Assembly (NCBI GenBank): GCA_005808505.1
Contig: SYLX01000231.1
Span: 1-64,000 of the forward strand
Direction of reading: 5' to 3'
DNA length: 64,000 nucleotides
From: Bdellovibrionales bacterium
GTDB taxonomy: Bacteria; Bdellovibrionota; Bdellovibrionia; Bdellovibrionales; JAMPXM01
The notes under the pieces are model-generated. The model did not search any database and was not told where the DNA came from. It was given only the letters and a program-made list of their open reading frames with translations. Positions within the stretch are counted from its first letter, which is position 1, and the number at the start of each line of letters is the position of its first letter. Below, in pieces: positions 29,686 through 38,521 of this stretch. A program made the translations under genes and the position numbers.

Positions 29686-30777
29686 ATGGCGTACTTCGAA
29701 GGCCTTAACTATTCACTCTCAAACGAAGACACCCGCATCGAACACACGTTACTACCGGAGGGCGCGGAGCGCGTTTTCTCGATTTGCGGCTCGGGCGCAC
29801 GTGTACTCCCCTTGGTTGCGAAAAACCCCATGCGCCTTGATTGCGTTGATCTCTCGCGGGAGCAGCTTCTCCTGTGCGAATTGCGCCTCGCCGCTGCCAA
29901 AGCTCTTTCGAACGAAGAGTATCTTTTCTTCCTCGGATACCGCGGCGGAGTTTTCTCAAACTCTGTAGTGGCGGACAAGCGTTCAACCCTCTTTGATCGA
30001 TTAAAACTTTCCCCCGAAGCCCATCAATTCTGGGCCGAGAGACGCCAAGGCTGGGAGCCGCGTGGTTTCATTTTCTTGGGAAAGTGGGAATCCCATTTTC
30101 AAAACTTGGGAAAGATCTTTCGCAATATCCTTCGGCTCGATATGCGGCCGATCTTCGAAGCCCACAGTCTCGATGAGCAACGAAGACTCTTCGAGAAGCA
30201 CTGGAAGCCTCGCGTATTCGCTACCTTCTTAAAAGTCGCGGCGAGCGAATACGTCTTCAACAAGTTTCTTTATAAAGGGCATTTCTCGGGCGCAACCGAA
30301 TCACGTACCGAGGCTCGCTCCCCGTCTACATTCATTGAAGAAGAGTTCACCCGCATCTTCAAAACTACCCTCGTTCGCAAGAACTACTTTATGCAAATTC
30401 TCTTCCTCGGCGGCATCTACTACGAAGAAGGCCTGCCGATCGAAGCGCAACCGATGTGTCTGGATAAAGTCCGCAGCTCAAAGACAGAGGTGAGTTTCTT
30501 GACCGAAAACCTCATTGAAGTTTTGAAGCGAGAAACTTACGACTTCGTCTCGCTTTCGGACACGATCTCGTATCTGCCGCATGACCTTGCGAGTTCGATT
30601 CTGCAACTGTTACCCGCAAATACGAAATCCGGCGCGCAGATGATCATTCGATCGTTTTTGCGTAAACCTCCGGGCTTGAACACCGAAGGATGGCGCGAGG
30701 AAATCGAGCTCAACGAGTGGGCAAAGAAGCTCGACACCACGGCCGTCTACGATTTCGATATCTTCTCAAAACTTTGA
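29686..30777 (+). CDS. DUF3419 family protein (BtaA-like SAM:diacylglycerol 3-amino-3-carboxypropyltransferase-like)
   Basis: AERVFSICGSGARVLPLVAKNPMRLDCVDLSREQLLLCELRLAAAKAL SAM-binding layout and a C-terminal DFVSLSDTISYLP segment. Confidence 0.75.
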   Translation: MAYFEGLNYSLSNEDTRIEHTLLPEGAERVFSICGSGARVLPLVAKNPMRLDCVDLSREQLLLCELRLAAAKALSNEEYLFFLGYRGGVFSNSVVADKRSTLFDRLKLSPEAHQFWAERRQGWEPRGFIFLGKWESHFQNLGKIFRNILRLDMRPIFEAHSLDEQRRLFEKHWKPRVFATFLKVAASEYVFNKFLYKGHFSGATESRTEARSPSTFIEEEFTRIFKTTLVRKNYFMQILFLGGIYYEEGLPIEAQPMCLDKVRSSKTEVSFLTENLIEVLKRETYDFVSLSDTISYLPHDLASSILQLLPANTKSGAQMIIRSFLRKPPGLNTEGWREEIELNEWAKKLDTTAVYDFDIFSKL

Positions 30778-30792
30778 TTTCGAAGCCCTGGA

Positions 30793-31836
30793 TCAGAGCA
30801 GCTTAGAAAATAGCGTGTACTCGTGCTCCCAGAGGAGGCTTCCTTTTTTCGCAAAGGATTCACTCTGGGCGCCGGTTTTTACGAGCGCGGTGATGTATTT
30901 GTTCACACCTTTTTTGAGAGCCTTTTCGGCCGCAAGGTACGCCACCGCATTAGAGATACCTTTGCCGCGAGCTTGCGGAACTACAGCTGTACTCTTGAGT
31001 ACAAGGTGCCCCTGATCTTCGTAGCAGAAGAAAAAGCCAACGCCTTTGCCGTCTTTATCGAACGCGATGTGCGAGAGCGAAAGATCAGATTTCCCGGCGA
31101 TAGGAACGTAGAGGGCGCGGAAGACTTCAAACGGAATTGGCTCGAACAGAAAATTGTCCTTAAAGCCTTGGCTGCTGATTTCGTAAAGAACTGGAACATC
31201 CTTCTCGAGGAACTGAATTGGTTCCACCGTGCGGAAGGTGTATCCCGCAGCTAGCGCCCCGTCATAAGCAGGTTTTGTCTTCGCCGCGAACGCATCGAGT
31301 TCGCCGTGCGCTTTGGTGGCGTAAAGTTCGCATGTTTCGTAACCAGCGGACTTCCAGATGTCGACGTATTCCGGAGGGTTCACCGGCTCCCAGCCAAAAA
31401 ATAAATCTTGTTTATCAATATTTTGCGAGGTGCGGAATCGATACGGGAACCAAGTGTTGAAGTTCATCGGACCGTAAGCTGTCTTAACACCTTTAGCTTT
31501 GAGCCACGATTCGGCCGCTTCGAGCAATTTACCTCCCGCTTCAATGCCGGCGGGGGTAGTCAGGTCACATTCAAAAAATCCGATGGCGCCTTCGTCCGCC
31601 TTCGTTGCGGAAACGTTTGCGCCGATGCGTCCCAACGCGCGACCGAGATCGTCTTCAACGATCCAGAATTCTTTTGCAAACTTCGTTGGCTGACAAATAA
31701 AGCCGATCCACACGGGAAAAGGAAGAAGACCCGTGCGGTACGGAGCTTGACGTACACCCTCCTGAAGCTTCGAGAATGAAGTCAAAAACCGATCGAAGTC
31801 AGCGCCGGCAAGATTTGAAAAACACTTCAGCCGCAT
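30793..31836 (-). CDS. GNAT-type N-acetyltransferase
   Basis: 347 aa; LVLKSTAVVPQARGKGISNAVAYLAAEKAL acyl-CoA binding motif. Confidence 0.75.
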   Translation of the reverse strand: MRLKCFSNLAGADFDRFLTSFSKLQEGVRQAPYRTGLLPFPVWIGFICQPTKFAKEFWIVEDDLGRALGRIGANVSATKADEGAIGFFECDLTTPAGIEAGGKLLEAAESWLKAKGVKTAYGPMNFNTWFPYRFRTSQNIDKQDLFFGWEPVNPPEYVDIWKSAGYETCELYATKAHGELDAFAAKTKPAYDGALAAGYTFRTVEPIQFLEKDVPVLYEISSQGFKDNFLFEPIPFEVFRALYVPIAGKSDLSLSHIAFDKDGKGVGFFFCYEDQGHLVLKSTAVVPQARGKGISNAVAYLAAEKALKKGVNKYITALVKTGAQSESFAKKGSLLWEHEYTLFSKLL

Positions 31837-31853
31837 GATCTAAAAACCCTTCT

Positions 31854-34664
31854 TTAAACCGCTTTTGTCTCGTTCGCGCCACTTGCGGCGGAAGAAACTG
31901 ACTCATCCGTTCCGAGAATGCGGACTTCACCGCGCGCACCATCAATGCGCACACGCATCCCCGTCTTGAGCTTCTTCATAAGCCCTCCGGTGATGCCCAC
32001 GATTGTGGGAAGACCCAGTTCCCGGGCGACGACCGCCGAGTGCGACAACAAGCTGCCTCGTTCGATCAAGAGCCCAGAGCACGATGGATAGAGCGGCACC
32101 CAACCTGGATCCGTACGCTCCGTCACGAGAATCTGTCCTTCAAGACCTTCCGCATCTTTGACTTCGCGTACGACGCGCACCACCCCCTCGACGACGCCGG
32201 GGCAGCAGGGTGTGCCGATCAAAACATTCGGATCGGTTGAAACCGGACGCTCAGAGCGCATGAGATCTTGTTCAACCAGAACTTGGGCGTAAGGAAGACT
32301 CACACCCACCGCTCCCGTCGTGAGGAAGCGATCAGGCGGAGGAAGACCTTTATCAAACTTTTTAAACTCTTCTTTACGAAGACGCGCGAGCGTCTTGAGA
32401 TCGATTTGAACCGTTCGTCCTTCGTTGAACGCAATCAGTTCTTCAACCGTGAGATAGAAGACATCGCGCGGCTGATCGAGAAGACCGAGGCGATAAAAGT
32501 TCTCGCCCATCGCGCGGAACAAACGGCGCGCAATTCCGAAGACTTTCGTGCGCGCAAAACGCAAGTTCTCGCGATTTCGCACGGCTTTGCGCGTTTGTTT
32601 TACGATCCAGAAATACGCATGGCGGCGTACAAACGAGAGCTTTGCACCGACCTCTTTTTCAGCTTTCGCGCGGATTTCGCGCTCACGCTCTTCCATCTTG
32701 CGGATATCGTAAGATTTCGTTTTGACGTAGCTTACGATCGACGAAATTGCGAACGCCGGATCATCGTGAAGATCGTTTTCTTCAAGCTTCAATTCATTGA
32801 TACAACGGAAGCCGTAGCGATCTAAGAAGTCGAAAATCAAAGCGCCGAATTCCGGGAACTTTCTTTTTTCGCTGAGCTCTATCCAAATCACCGAAGCGTG
32901 AGTCGAGAGGAACCACTCGCGAACAGGCCCGCCGGTTTGATCGATCTTCTCCGCGATTCGCATGAGCGTCTTTGTTGGCTCGGTGCTCTCGAGATCTCCC
33001 TCACCACAGAGTAAGTCGTTTTGAAGAGATGAGCCCACGTCACCGCTCGCAACCCACTTCTCCGTGAGCTTCTTCAAAACACCAAAGAAGACCATGCAAA
33101 GATAGTCGTTGATAATCGGCGCCTGCCACTTCTTTAGAAGCTGCTCTTCAAGCTCGTGATAGCTCTCGATCTGTTGGCTCAAAGAAAGAGCTTTAAAATC
33201 GCGCTTACGTGCAGCTTCGTAGACGTTTAAAAAGTGCGACTGGAATCCGCCCACGATCGAATCGATGCGACGAAAACGCGAGAGCGTTTGGAAGCCTAAT
33301 CCAATCTTGTGAGCAACGCTGTACCGAGGCGGATTTTTTACGAATTCAAAAAGTCCCGCGATTTGTTGCGCAACATCGGGACGGAGCCCTTGTCGCACGC
33401 CCATCATCGTCTCCATGAAACCTTTATTGGAGGACGAGCCTGGCAACATCAAAACGAGTTTGTACCAGTTGATGAGGTTGTAATAAACGCGGCCGCGGAT
33501 GAGACCGAGCATATTGCGGAACATCGGTTCCCGCTCTTCGATGAGAGACGCCGGAACGCCCATGACTTGGCAAAACTGGATGTAAACTTGGCGGTAAGCG
33601 CGGCTTGCAAACGAAAAAGTGAGCGGGGTTGTGACTCCGCTATAGCTCTCCACGATGTTCGAGTTATCCCAAAGAATCGGTTCAGCGCCGCGCACGGAAT
33701 CGAGATAAAATAGATCGGGCGGCAGATTCGTGATCGCGCGCGTTTGTACGCAATAGAGCTTCCCGGCCTCGAATGCCCACTCTAAATCCTGCGGAGCACC
33801 TAACTTTTCTTCGAGGAGCAACGCAAGCTTTGCGACTTCGACGACTTGCTGGTCCGTGAGGGATGAGACCTTTGCATGCTCGGCAGTTACTTTTACAACG
33901 TGAAGTCCGCCTTCAGGAGCCTGGCGAAAAGATTCCGATTTTTCAAGGATCTCGGCTTTGATCGCCATCGAGGATCGATCGACATCGTAGGTATCGGCAT
34001 CGAGAGCGCCACTGACGAGACCCTCACCTAAGCCGTAAACGGAGCTGATGAGGAGACTCTGCCGATCCAGCGACCGAATCGGATTTCGTGAGAAGGCGAC
34101 GCCGCTGGATTCCGCATTGACCATTTTTTGAATGACCACACCCACGTGGATCGGCCACAGCGGCAGCCCACGCTCCAGGCGATAACTGAGCGCGCGCTCG
34201 CTGAAACCAGAAGCCCAGCATTTTTTCAGAGAGAATAAAATTTCGGATTTCGATTTTTGAAAGAGATAGCTTGAGAACTGACCTGCAAATGAGTTTTCGG
34301 CTGAGTCCTCATCAAGTCCACTTGAGCGGACGGCAACGAAATGGTCATCGAGCCCGAGTCGCTTGAGCTCAGATTCGATGGCTTGCGAGACCTCGGGACT
34401 GACCGAACAGCCCACGATTCTTTTTTCAGCTTCTTGCGAGAACGAGCGAAGTCTTTCGGGCGTGATCTCGCCTTCCGTGATCGAAGCGAGGAAATCCTCG
34501 ATCATGTTGCCTTTGATGAATCGGGCCATCGCTTCACTCGAAACGCAGAACCACGCCGGCACCGGTGCTCCCAAACGCGCAAGGTGTGCCATATTGCGGG
34601 CTTTCCCGCCCCCTAGGAGCGAGAAAGACTCGATCGAGTCATCGGATTTCAAGATGAAATTCAT
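31854..34664 (-). CDS. PEP-synthase/rifampin-phosphotransferase-like enzyme (PPDK-N ATP-grasp plus mobile His domain)
   Basis: 936 aa; GGGKARNMAHLARLGAPVPAWFCV, FAVRSSGLDEDSAENSFAGQFSSYL, LLSHSAVVARELGLPTIVGI. Confidence 0.85.
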   Translation of the reverse strand: MNFILKSDDSIESFSLLGGGKARNMAHLARLGAPVPAWFCVSSEAMARFIKGNMIEDFLASITEGEITPERLRSFSQEAEKRIVGCSVSPEVSQAIESELKRLGLDDHFVAVRSSGLDEDSAENSFAGQFSSYLFQKSKSEILFSLKKCWASGFSERALSYRLERGLPLWPIHVGVVIQKMVNAESSGVAFSRNPIRSLDRQSLLISSVYGLGEGLVSGALDADTYDVDRSSMAIKAEILEKSESFRQAPEGGLHVVKVTAEHAKVSSLTDQQVVEVAKLALLLEEKLGAPQDLEWAFEAGKLYCVQTRAITNLPPDLFYLDSVRGAEPILWDNSNIVESYSGVTTPLTFSFASRAYRQVYIQFCQVMGVPASLIEEREPMFRNMLGLIRGRVYYNLINWYKLVLMLPGSSSNKGFMETMMGVRQGLRPDVAQQIAGLFEFVKNPPRYSVAHKIGLGFQTLSRFRRIDSIVGGFQSHFLNVYEAARKRDFKALSLSQQIESYHELEEQLLKKWQAPIINDYLCMVFFGVLKKLTEKWVASGDVGSSLQNDLLCGEGDLESTEPTKTLMRIAEKIDQTGGPVREWFLSTHASVIWIELSEKRKFPEFGALIFDFLDRYGFRCINELKLEENDLHDDPAFAISSIVSYVKTKSYDIRKMEEREREIRAKAEKEVGAKLSFVRRHAYFWIVKQTRKAVRNRENLRFARTKVFGIARRLFRAMGENFYRLGLLDQPRDVFYLTVEELIAFNEGRTVQIDLKTLARLRKEEFKKFDKGLPPPDRFLTTGAVGVSLPYAQVLVEQDLMRSERPVSTDPNVLIGTPCCPGVVEGVVRVVREVKDAEGLEGQILVTERTDPGWVPLYPSCSGLLIERGSLLSHSAVVARELGLPTIVGITGGLMKKLKTGMRVRIDGARGEVRILGTDESVSSAASGANETKAV

Positions 34665-34706
34665 GTTGCGTTTCCTGTCGGCAGTTCTTATTTGGCGTTC
34701 GGGCTG

Positions 34707-35564
34707 TCAACGCAACAAGCCGAGCCAATACGAAAACGCGATTCCCCATATGTGGAAGAGAAGCGAAAGGGTCGCGAGTCCTTCTGTTAGCTTGAAGGCA
34801 GATGGCGACTTGAACAAGCGAATTGCGCTCACCAAAACCAAGACTTCGGCCCACCACATCCAGAGACCTAGCCCTAAGCCTTGCGCGCCGATCGCCGCGA
34901 CGGCGTTGCAAACTAACAAAATCAGAAACACTTTTCTGATGCCGTACACGGCGAGGTACGTCCGCTGGAGTTCGTGGGCGGAGGGATCAAGCTTTCGCGA
35001 GACTTCGTAAGAGAAAAACGCGCCTAAAACTGCGAGTGCGAAAAACCACGCCGCAGCGGCCGATGGGGCTTGCGCCGAATGACAACTCACCGCAAATAGG
35101 CAAACGGGAACCAATATGAGTTGGTGCGAAATGGCGTAAAGGAGAGGACGTTTCGCTAGCCACTCCCCTAAACAAAATTCCTTGTACATCAGCCATAGCC
35201 AGACCGTGACGATGGCAAGCAATACACCTGCGGTGACGGACGTGATCAAACTCACAACGAGCGCATAAGTGAAAAGAGCTGTGGTGAATATAGGTATCTG
35301 CTTCGCCACTCTCTTCGCATCTAGAACGCCCCGAGGAAGCGGTCGCTCCGGATGAACGATCAAATCTTTTTCGTAATCTTTGAGTTCATCCATCAGGCGC
35401 AGGATGAAAAAGAAACCCAATAAACCAAAGAAGGTCAGAGCACTTGGTCCGACGCGAAAGCCAGGTGCGGCTAAGAAATTTCCGGAAAGGCTGATACCAC
35501 CGACAAGAAGGGCATAGACCGGGAGAGGAAAACGTTCTTTGATGTAAATCAGCCAGCTTGCCAT
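34707..35564 (-). CDS. UbiA-family prenyltransferase-like membrane protein
   Basis: 285 aa, multiple TM; first Asp-rich motif RLMDELKDYEKDLIVHPERPLPRG. Confidence 0.82.
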   Translation of the reverse strand: MASWLIYIKERFPLPVYALLVGGISLSGNFLAAPGFRVGPSALTFFGLLGFFFILRLMDELKDYEKDLIVHPERPLPRGVLDAKRVAKQIPIFTTALFTYALVVSLITSVTAGVLLAIVTVWLWLMYKEFCLGEWLAKRPLLYAISHQLILVPVCLFAVSCHSAQAPSAAAAWFFALAVLGAFFSYEVSRKLDPSAHELQRTYLAVYGIRKVFLILLVCNAVAAIGAQGLGLGLWMWWAEVLVLVSAIRLFKSPSAFKLTEGLATLSLLFHIWGIAFSYWLGLLR

Positions 35565-36982
35565 GGTTTCCTCGTTTTTGCCGAAGCCGCCCGGTCAATG
35601 CGGGCGCGGTGTCGTCGGTCACGCTGAATTTCAACTTCAAACAGTCGACTCGAAGCCTCGAGCGCTAAAAGTTTTTCGACTTCTTTACGTTTAGCACGAT
35701 CAATATCAACACAGATCTCGAATCGCCCGTCGGTCTCGATGACGAACGCTTTGCTTGATCCGAGGAGCGAGTAAACTTTTTGCTCAAGGTCAAAGCTCCT
35801 TGGGCTTTGCCCCGATCGCCCCGCGTACCACCACCCGCTCTCATCGGTCCGCACGCGGTCGCCCATGGAGTGCCACACGCGGCCCTCGGCGTCTTTTCGT
35901 TTGTGAAGGCGGTTTTCTTCTTCCCCACCGATGTAGAGCGGACAAACGTGAGGCCCCGCAACCCAGAGATTATCAGCTTCGATCTTCGCACTTATCGCGG
36001 AGACCGGTTGACCAAGCGAAAGAGCTTGGAAGTAGCCACGATCCCGCGAGCGACGAACGGATTCGCGTGCATCGATGAGACTCACCGGCTCCGCTTCGCT
36101 TGAGCCGTAGATGTGAACGACTTCGGATTCCGGGAAATGTTGAAACGCGTTTTCAAAAATCCAACAATCCGTGAGGGCACCACCTACGTGAATCGACTCT
36201 AAACTCGGCAAACGGCAGGTCTGCATGAGCTTGAGTAGAAACGCAGGCCCACAGGTGAGCGACTCCGGACGCAAATCTTTCGGAAGACTCTCAAGCCAAC
36301 GTAGATCTTTATTTCTCCATTTCGGTGGAACAAGAATCGTTCCCCGCCCCGACGCCAAATTCGCGAGTGCAAAATTCGCGAAGATGCAGAGATCTGGGCC
36401 CGCATGATCCTCGAGATGAAGCGCACTCGAGAGGATGCGGTGTTGCTCGATCATGTATCCCTGGCCGCGCACGACGCCTTTGGGCTCGCCCGTCGTTCCG
36501 CTCGTGAAGGTCAGAATGCCAGGAGTTTCCGGAGCGACTCTGATGATTTCAAGAGGAGAGTTCGTTTCGCCATCGATAGAGCTTGCGTGAAGCCATTTGG
36601 GAATCTCGCGCGCCGCCTTTAGCCGCGCGCCCCAAAGCCAGCCGAGCGTCGCCGCCGAAAAGATCTTTGGCTTTGCGAGACGCAGAACCTTATTGATTCG
36701 CTCAACCGGCATCCACGGCTCAACGAGAACCGCCGTTGCTCCCGTCGCTAAAATTCCAATGACAGATGCATACAGGCGAGGACTCAGATGATCGATCAAT
36801 AGAACCGAGTCGCCAGGCGCAAGGCCTGCGCGTCGGTATACGGCTTGTGCGTAGGATCCCCGTTTTAAAAGTTCACCAAAAGAAACGCCTTCGGAAAACG
36901 GCAGCTGAATGGCCATCTTCTCCGGGTGTTCCTGTGCATGCTGCTTGAAGAGTTCGACCGCATTCAGAACTGCTTTTTGCAC
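35549..36982 (-). CDS. AMP-dependent synthetase/ligase (acyl-adenylate forming)
   Basis: GTG start; LTFTSGTTGEPKGVVR, HIYGSSEAEPVS, MGDRVRTDESGWWYAGR motifs. Confidence 0.88.
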   Translation of the reverse strand: MQKAVLNAVELFKQHAQEHPEKMAIQLPFSEGVSFGELLKRGSYAQAVYRRAGLAPGDSVLLIDHLSPRLYASVIGILATGATAVLVEPWMPVERINKVLRLAKPKIFSAATLGWLWGARLKAAREIPKWLHASSIDGETNSPLEIIRVAPETPGILTFTSGTTGEPKGVVRGQGYMIEQHRILSSALHLEDHAGPDLCIFANFALANLASGRGTILVPPKWRNKDLRWLESLPKDLRPESLTCGPAFLLKLMQTCRLPSLESIHVGGALTDCWIFENAFQHFPESEVVHIYGSSEAEPVSLIDARESVRRSRDRGYFQALSLGQPVSAISAKIEADNLWVAGPHVCPLYIGGEEENRLHKRKDAEGRVWHSMGDRVRTDESGWWYAGRSGQSPRSFDLEQKVYSLLGSSKAFVIETDGRFEICVDIDRAKRKEVEKLLALEASSRLFEVEIQRDRRHRARIDRAASAKTRKPWQAG

Positions 36983-37286
36983 GCCTCTCCCTTTTTCGCG
37001 TGCATGAGCAGGCGAAAATCGTCGCTCTCGCTCAGAACTTCGCCGACGTCACGGTCGACTCTCGCCCGATTCGCAAACGATTCCGTCGCTCACGGTCGAA
37101 GCCTCAACGACAGTAGTTCTGCACGGTTACCTTGCGATGAAGTGTCTATTTTCTCTTCAATCGGGAAAAAAGGAGAGTCCGGTTTCTTTCTTGCTACCTC
37201 TCCCAGCGTCGAGTTTCGTAAGCACGATGCCGACAAATCTTGGGCGAGTTGTCTGCGCAAGATTTCATTGAGCCTTCAAACGGGAT

Positions 37287-38057
37287 TTGATTATGCGTAA
37301 GCCGAAACGAAATTGGAGCCTGGCTACTGTCGTGGCGACTACTTTGATGGCCGCCGTCGGTATCGGCGCCACGTCGACGGCCGAAGCCAAAACAGCTCGC
37401 AACTGCTTCCGCGATCACCTTCGCGACGCAATCGAAATCAACCGTGCGCGACTCCCTCTTTACGCCGAACTCACGAACTCCGAATCGATTCCAGTTTCGA
37501 TGAAGCTGATAGCGCTCGAAAAGCTCACGCTCGCGGCTTCAAAAGTGAAGTCGACCTACGGCATAGCTGTAGCTCCCTATCGGAAAGCCGGCGTCGATAT
37601 CCTCTGCGAGAATTTCGTCGATATGCGACAGATCCCTGCTTTTCACGATAGGTACGCTGCCGGCGCACCTGATCTATCGACTTTTGTGCAGCCGCATGGC
37701 TCGGATATCCGCAAGCGGATCCGCGTTGGTCTATCTAAGAAGGGTTTTCCTGGAGCGTACGCGGAAGCAGTCAAAGCTCTGCGCCAGATCGAAGACGAAC
37801 CGCGTTTCAACTGCATGTTGCGCCATACTCTCGAGTCGATCGCACGCATCGCTGCCTATGCGCCCAATCAGGAGGCGCGCGCTAAACGAAAAGGACTTCC
37901 CTCACCTGCTCGCATCTCGAAAGAGTTGATCGAGGATCACTTGATCATGCTGCGCCAGGTAATGGATTTAGATTGGAAGGCGGCATCCATCCAAGCGAGC
38001 GGAGTTCCGATCCTCTGCCAAGATGTGCCGCCAATCCAGTACTCTACTGCTCGCTAA
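37287..38057 (+). CDS. Secreted protein of unknown function
   Basis: 256 aa, signal peptide, cysteine pairs. Confidence 0.6.
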   Translation: MIMRKPKRNWSLATVVATTLMAAVGIGATSTAEAKTARNCFRDHLRDAIEINRARLPLYAELTNSESIPVSMKLIALEKLTLAASKVKSTYGIAVAPYRKAGVDILCENFVDMRQIPAFHDRYAAGAPDLSTFVQPHGSDIRKRIRVGLSKKGFPGAYAEAVKALRQIEDEPRFNCMLRHTLESIARIAAYAPNQEARAKRKGLPSPARISKELIEDHLIMLRQVMDLDWKAASIQASGVPILCQDVPPIQYSTAR

Positions 38058-38304
38058 AGCGATCTTTTTCGGCTGAGGGATGATGACCAGGACTACCCAT
38101 GGTCGGTTGTCCTTCGCTCATCGGACCCTGCTTTTGATTGGATTCTAAGATCTCGTTCGGATTTACGTCGTTCTCGATGTATTCCTCTTGAGGCTCTTTA
38201 AAGACACCAAACCAATTTGCATCACTGCTTTCCGGTTTGTTTCCGGGTTGAGTTCCATCTCCCGGCTTTGCGCCGCGACTTTTGCTGCGATTATGGCCTT
38301 GCAT
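38044..38304 (-). CDS. Small hydrophilic protein of unknown function
   Basis: 86 aa, strong SD AGGAGG upstream of the ATG; 3' end overlaps the convergent gene by 14 nt. Confidence 0.5.
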   Translation of the reverse strand: MQGHNRSKSRGAKPGDGTQPGNKPESSDANWFGVFKEPQEEYIENDVNPNEILESNQKQGPMSEGQPTMGSPGHHPSAEKDRFSEQ

Positions 38305-38521
38305 CGTGCCTCCTCATTTTCACCGCTGCGGATTATCCATCATCTAGCGCAAAAGCTTCCTGCAGAGCCGATCAAGGAAGTATTTAGTTTTCACCGCAAC
38401 GATTTCGACTCTCCTCAATTTAGCTAACAGCTAGACCATAGTCCGGAGATTTCCGAACTCACATCTTCGCCCTCGACAGAAGGCCGTGAGTCGCAGGACG
38501 CTCTTGCGTGGAGGGGGCTTC

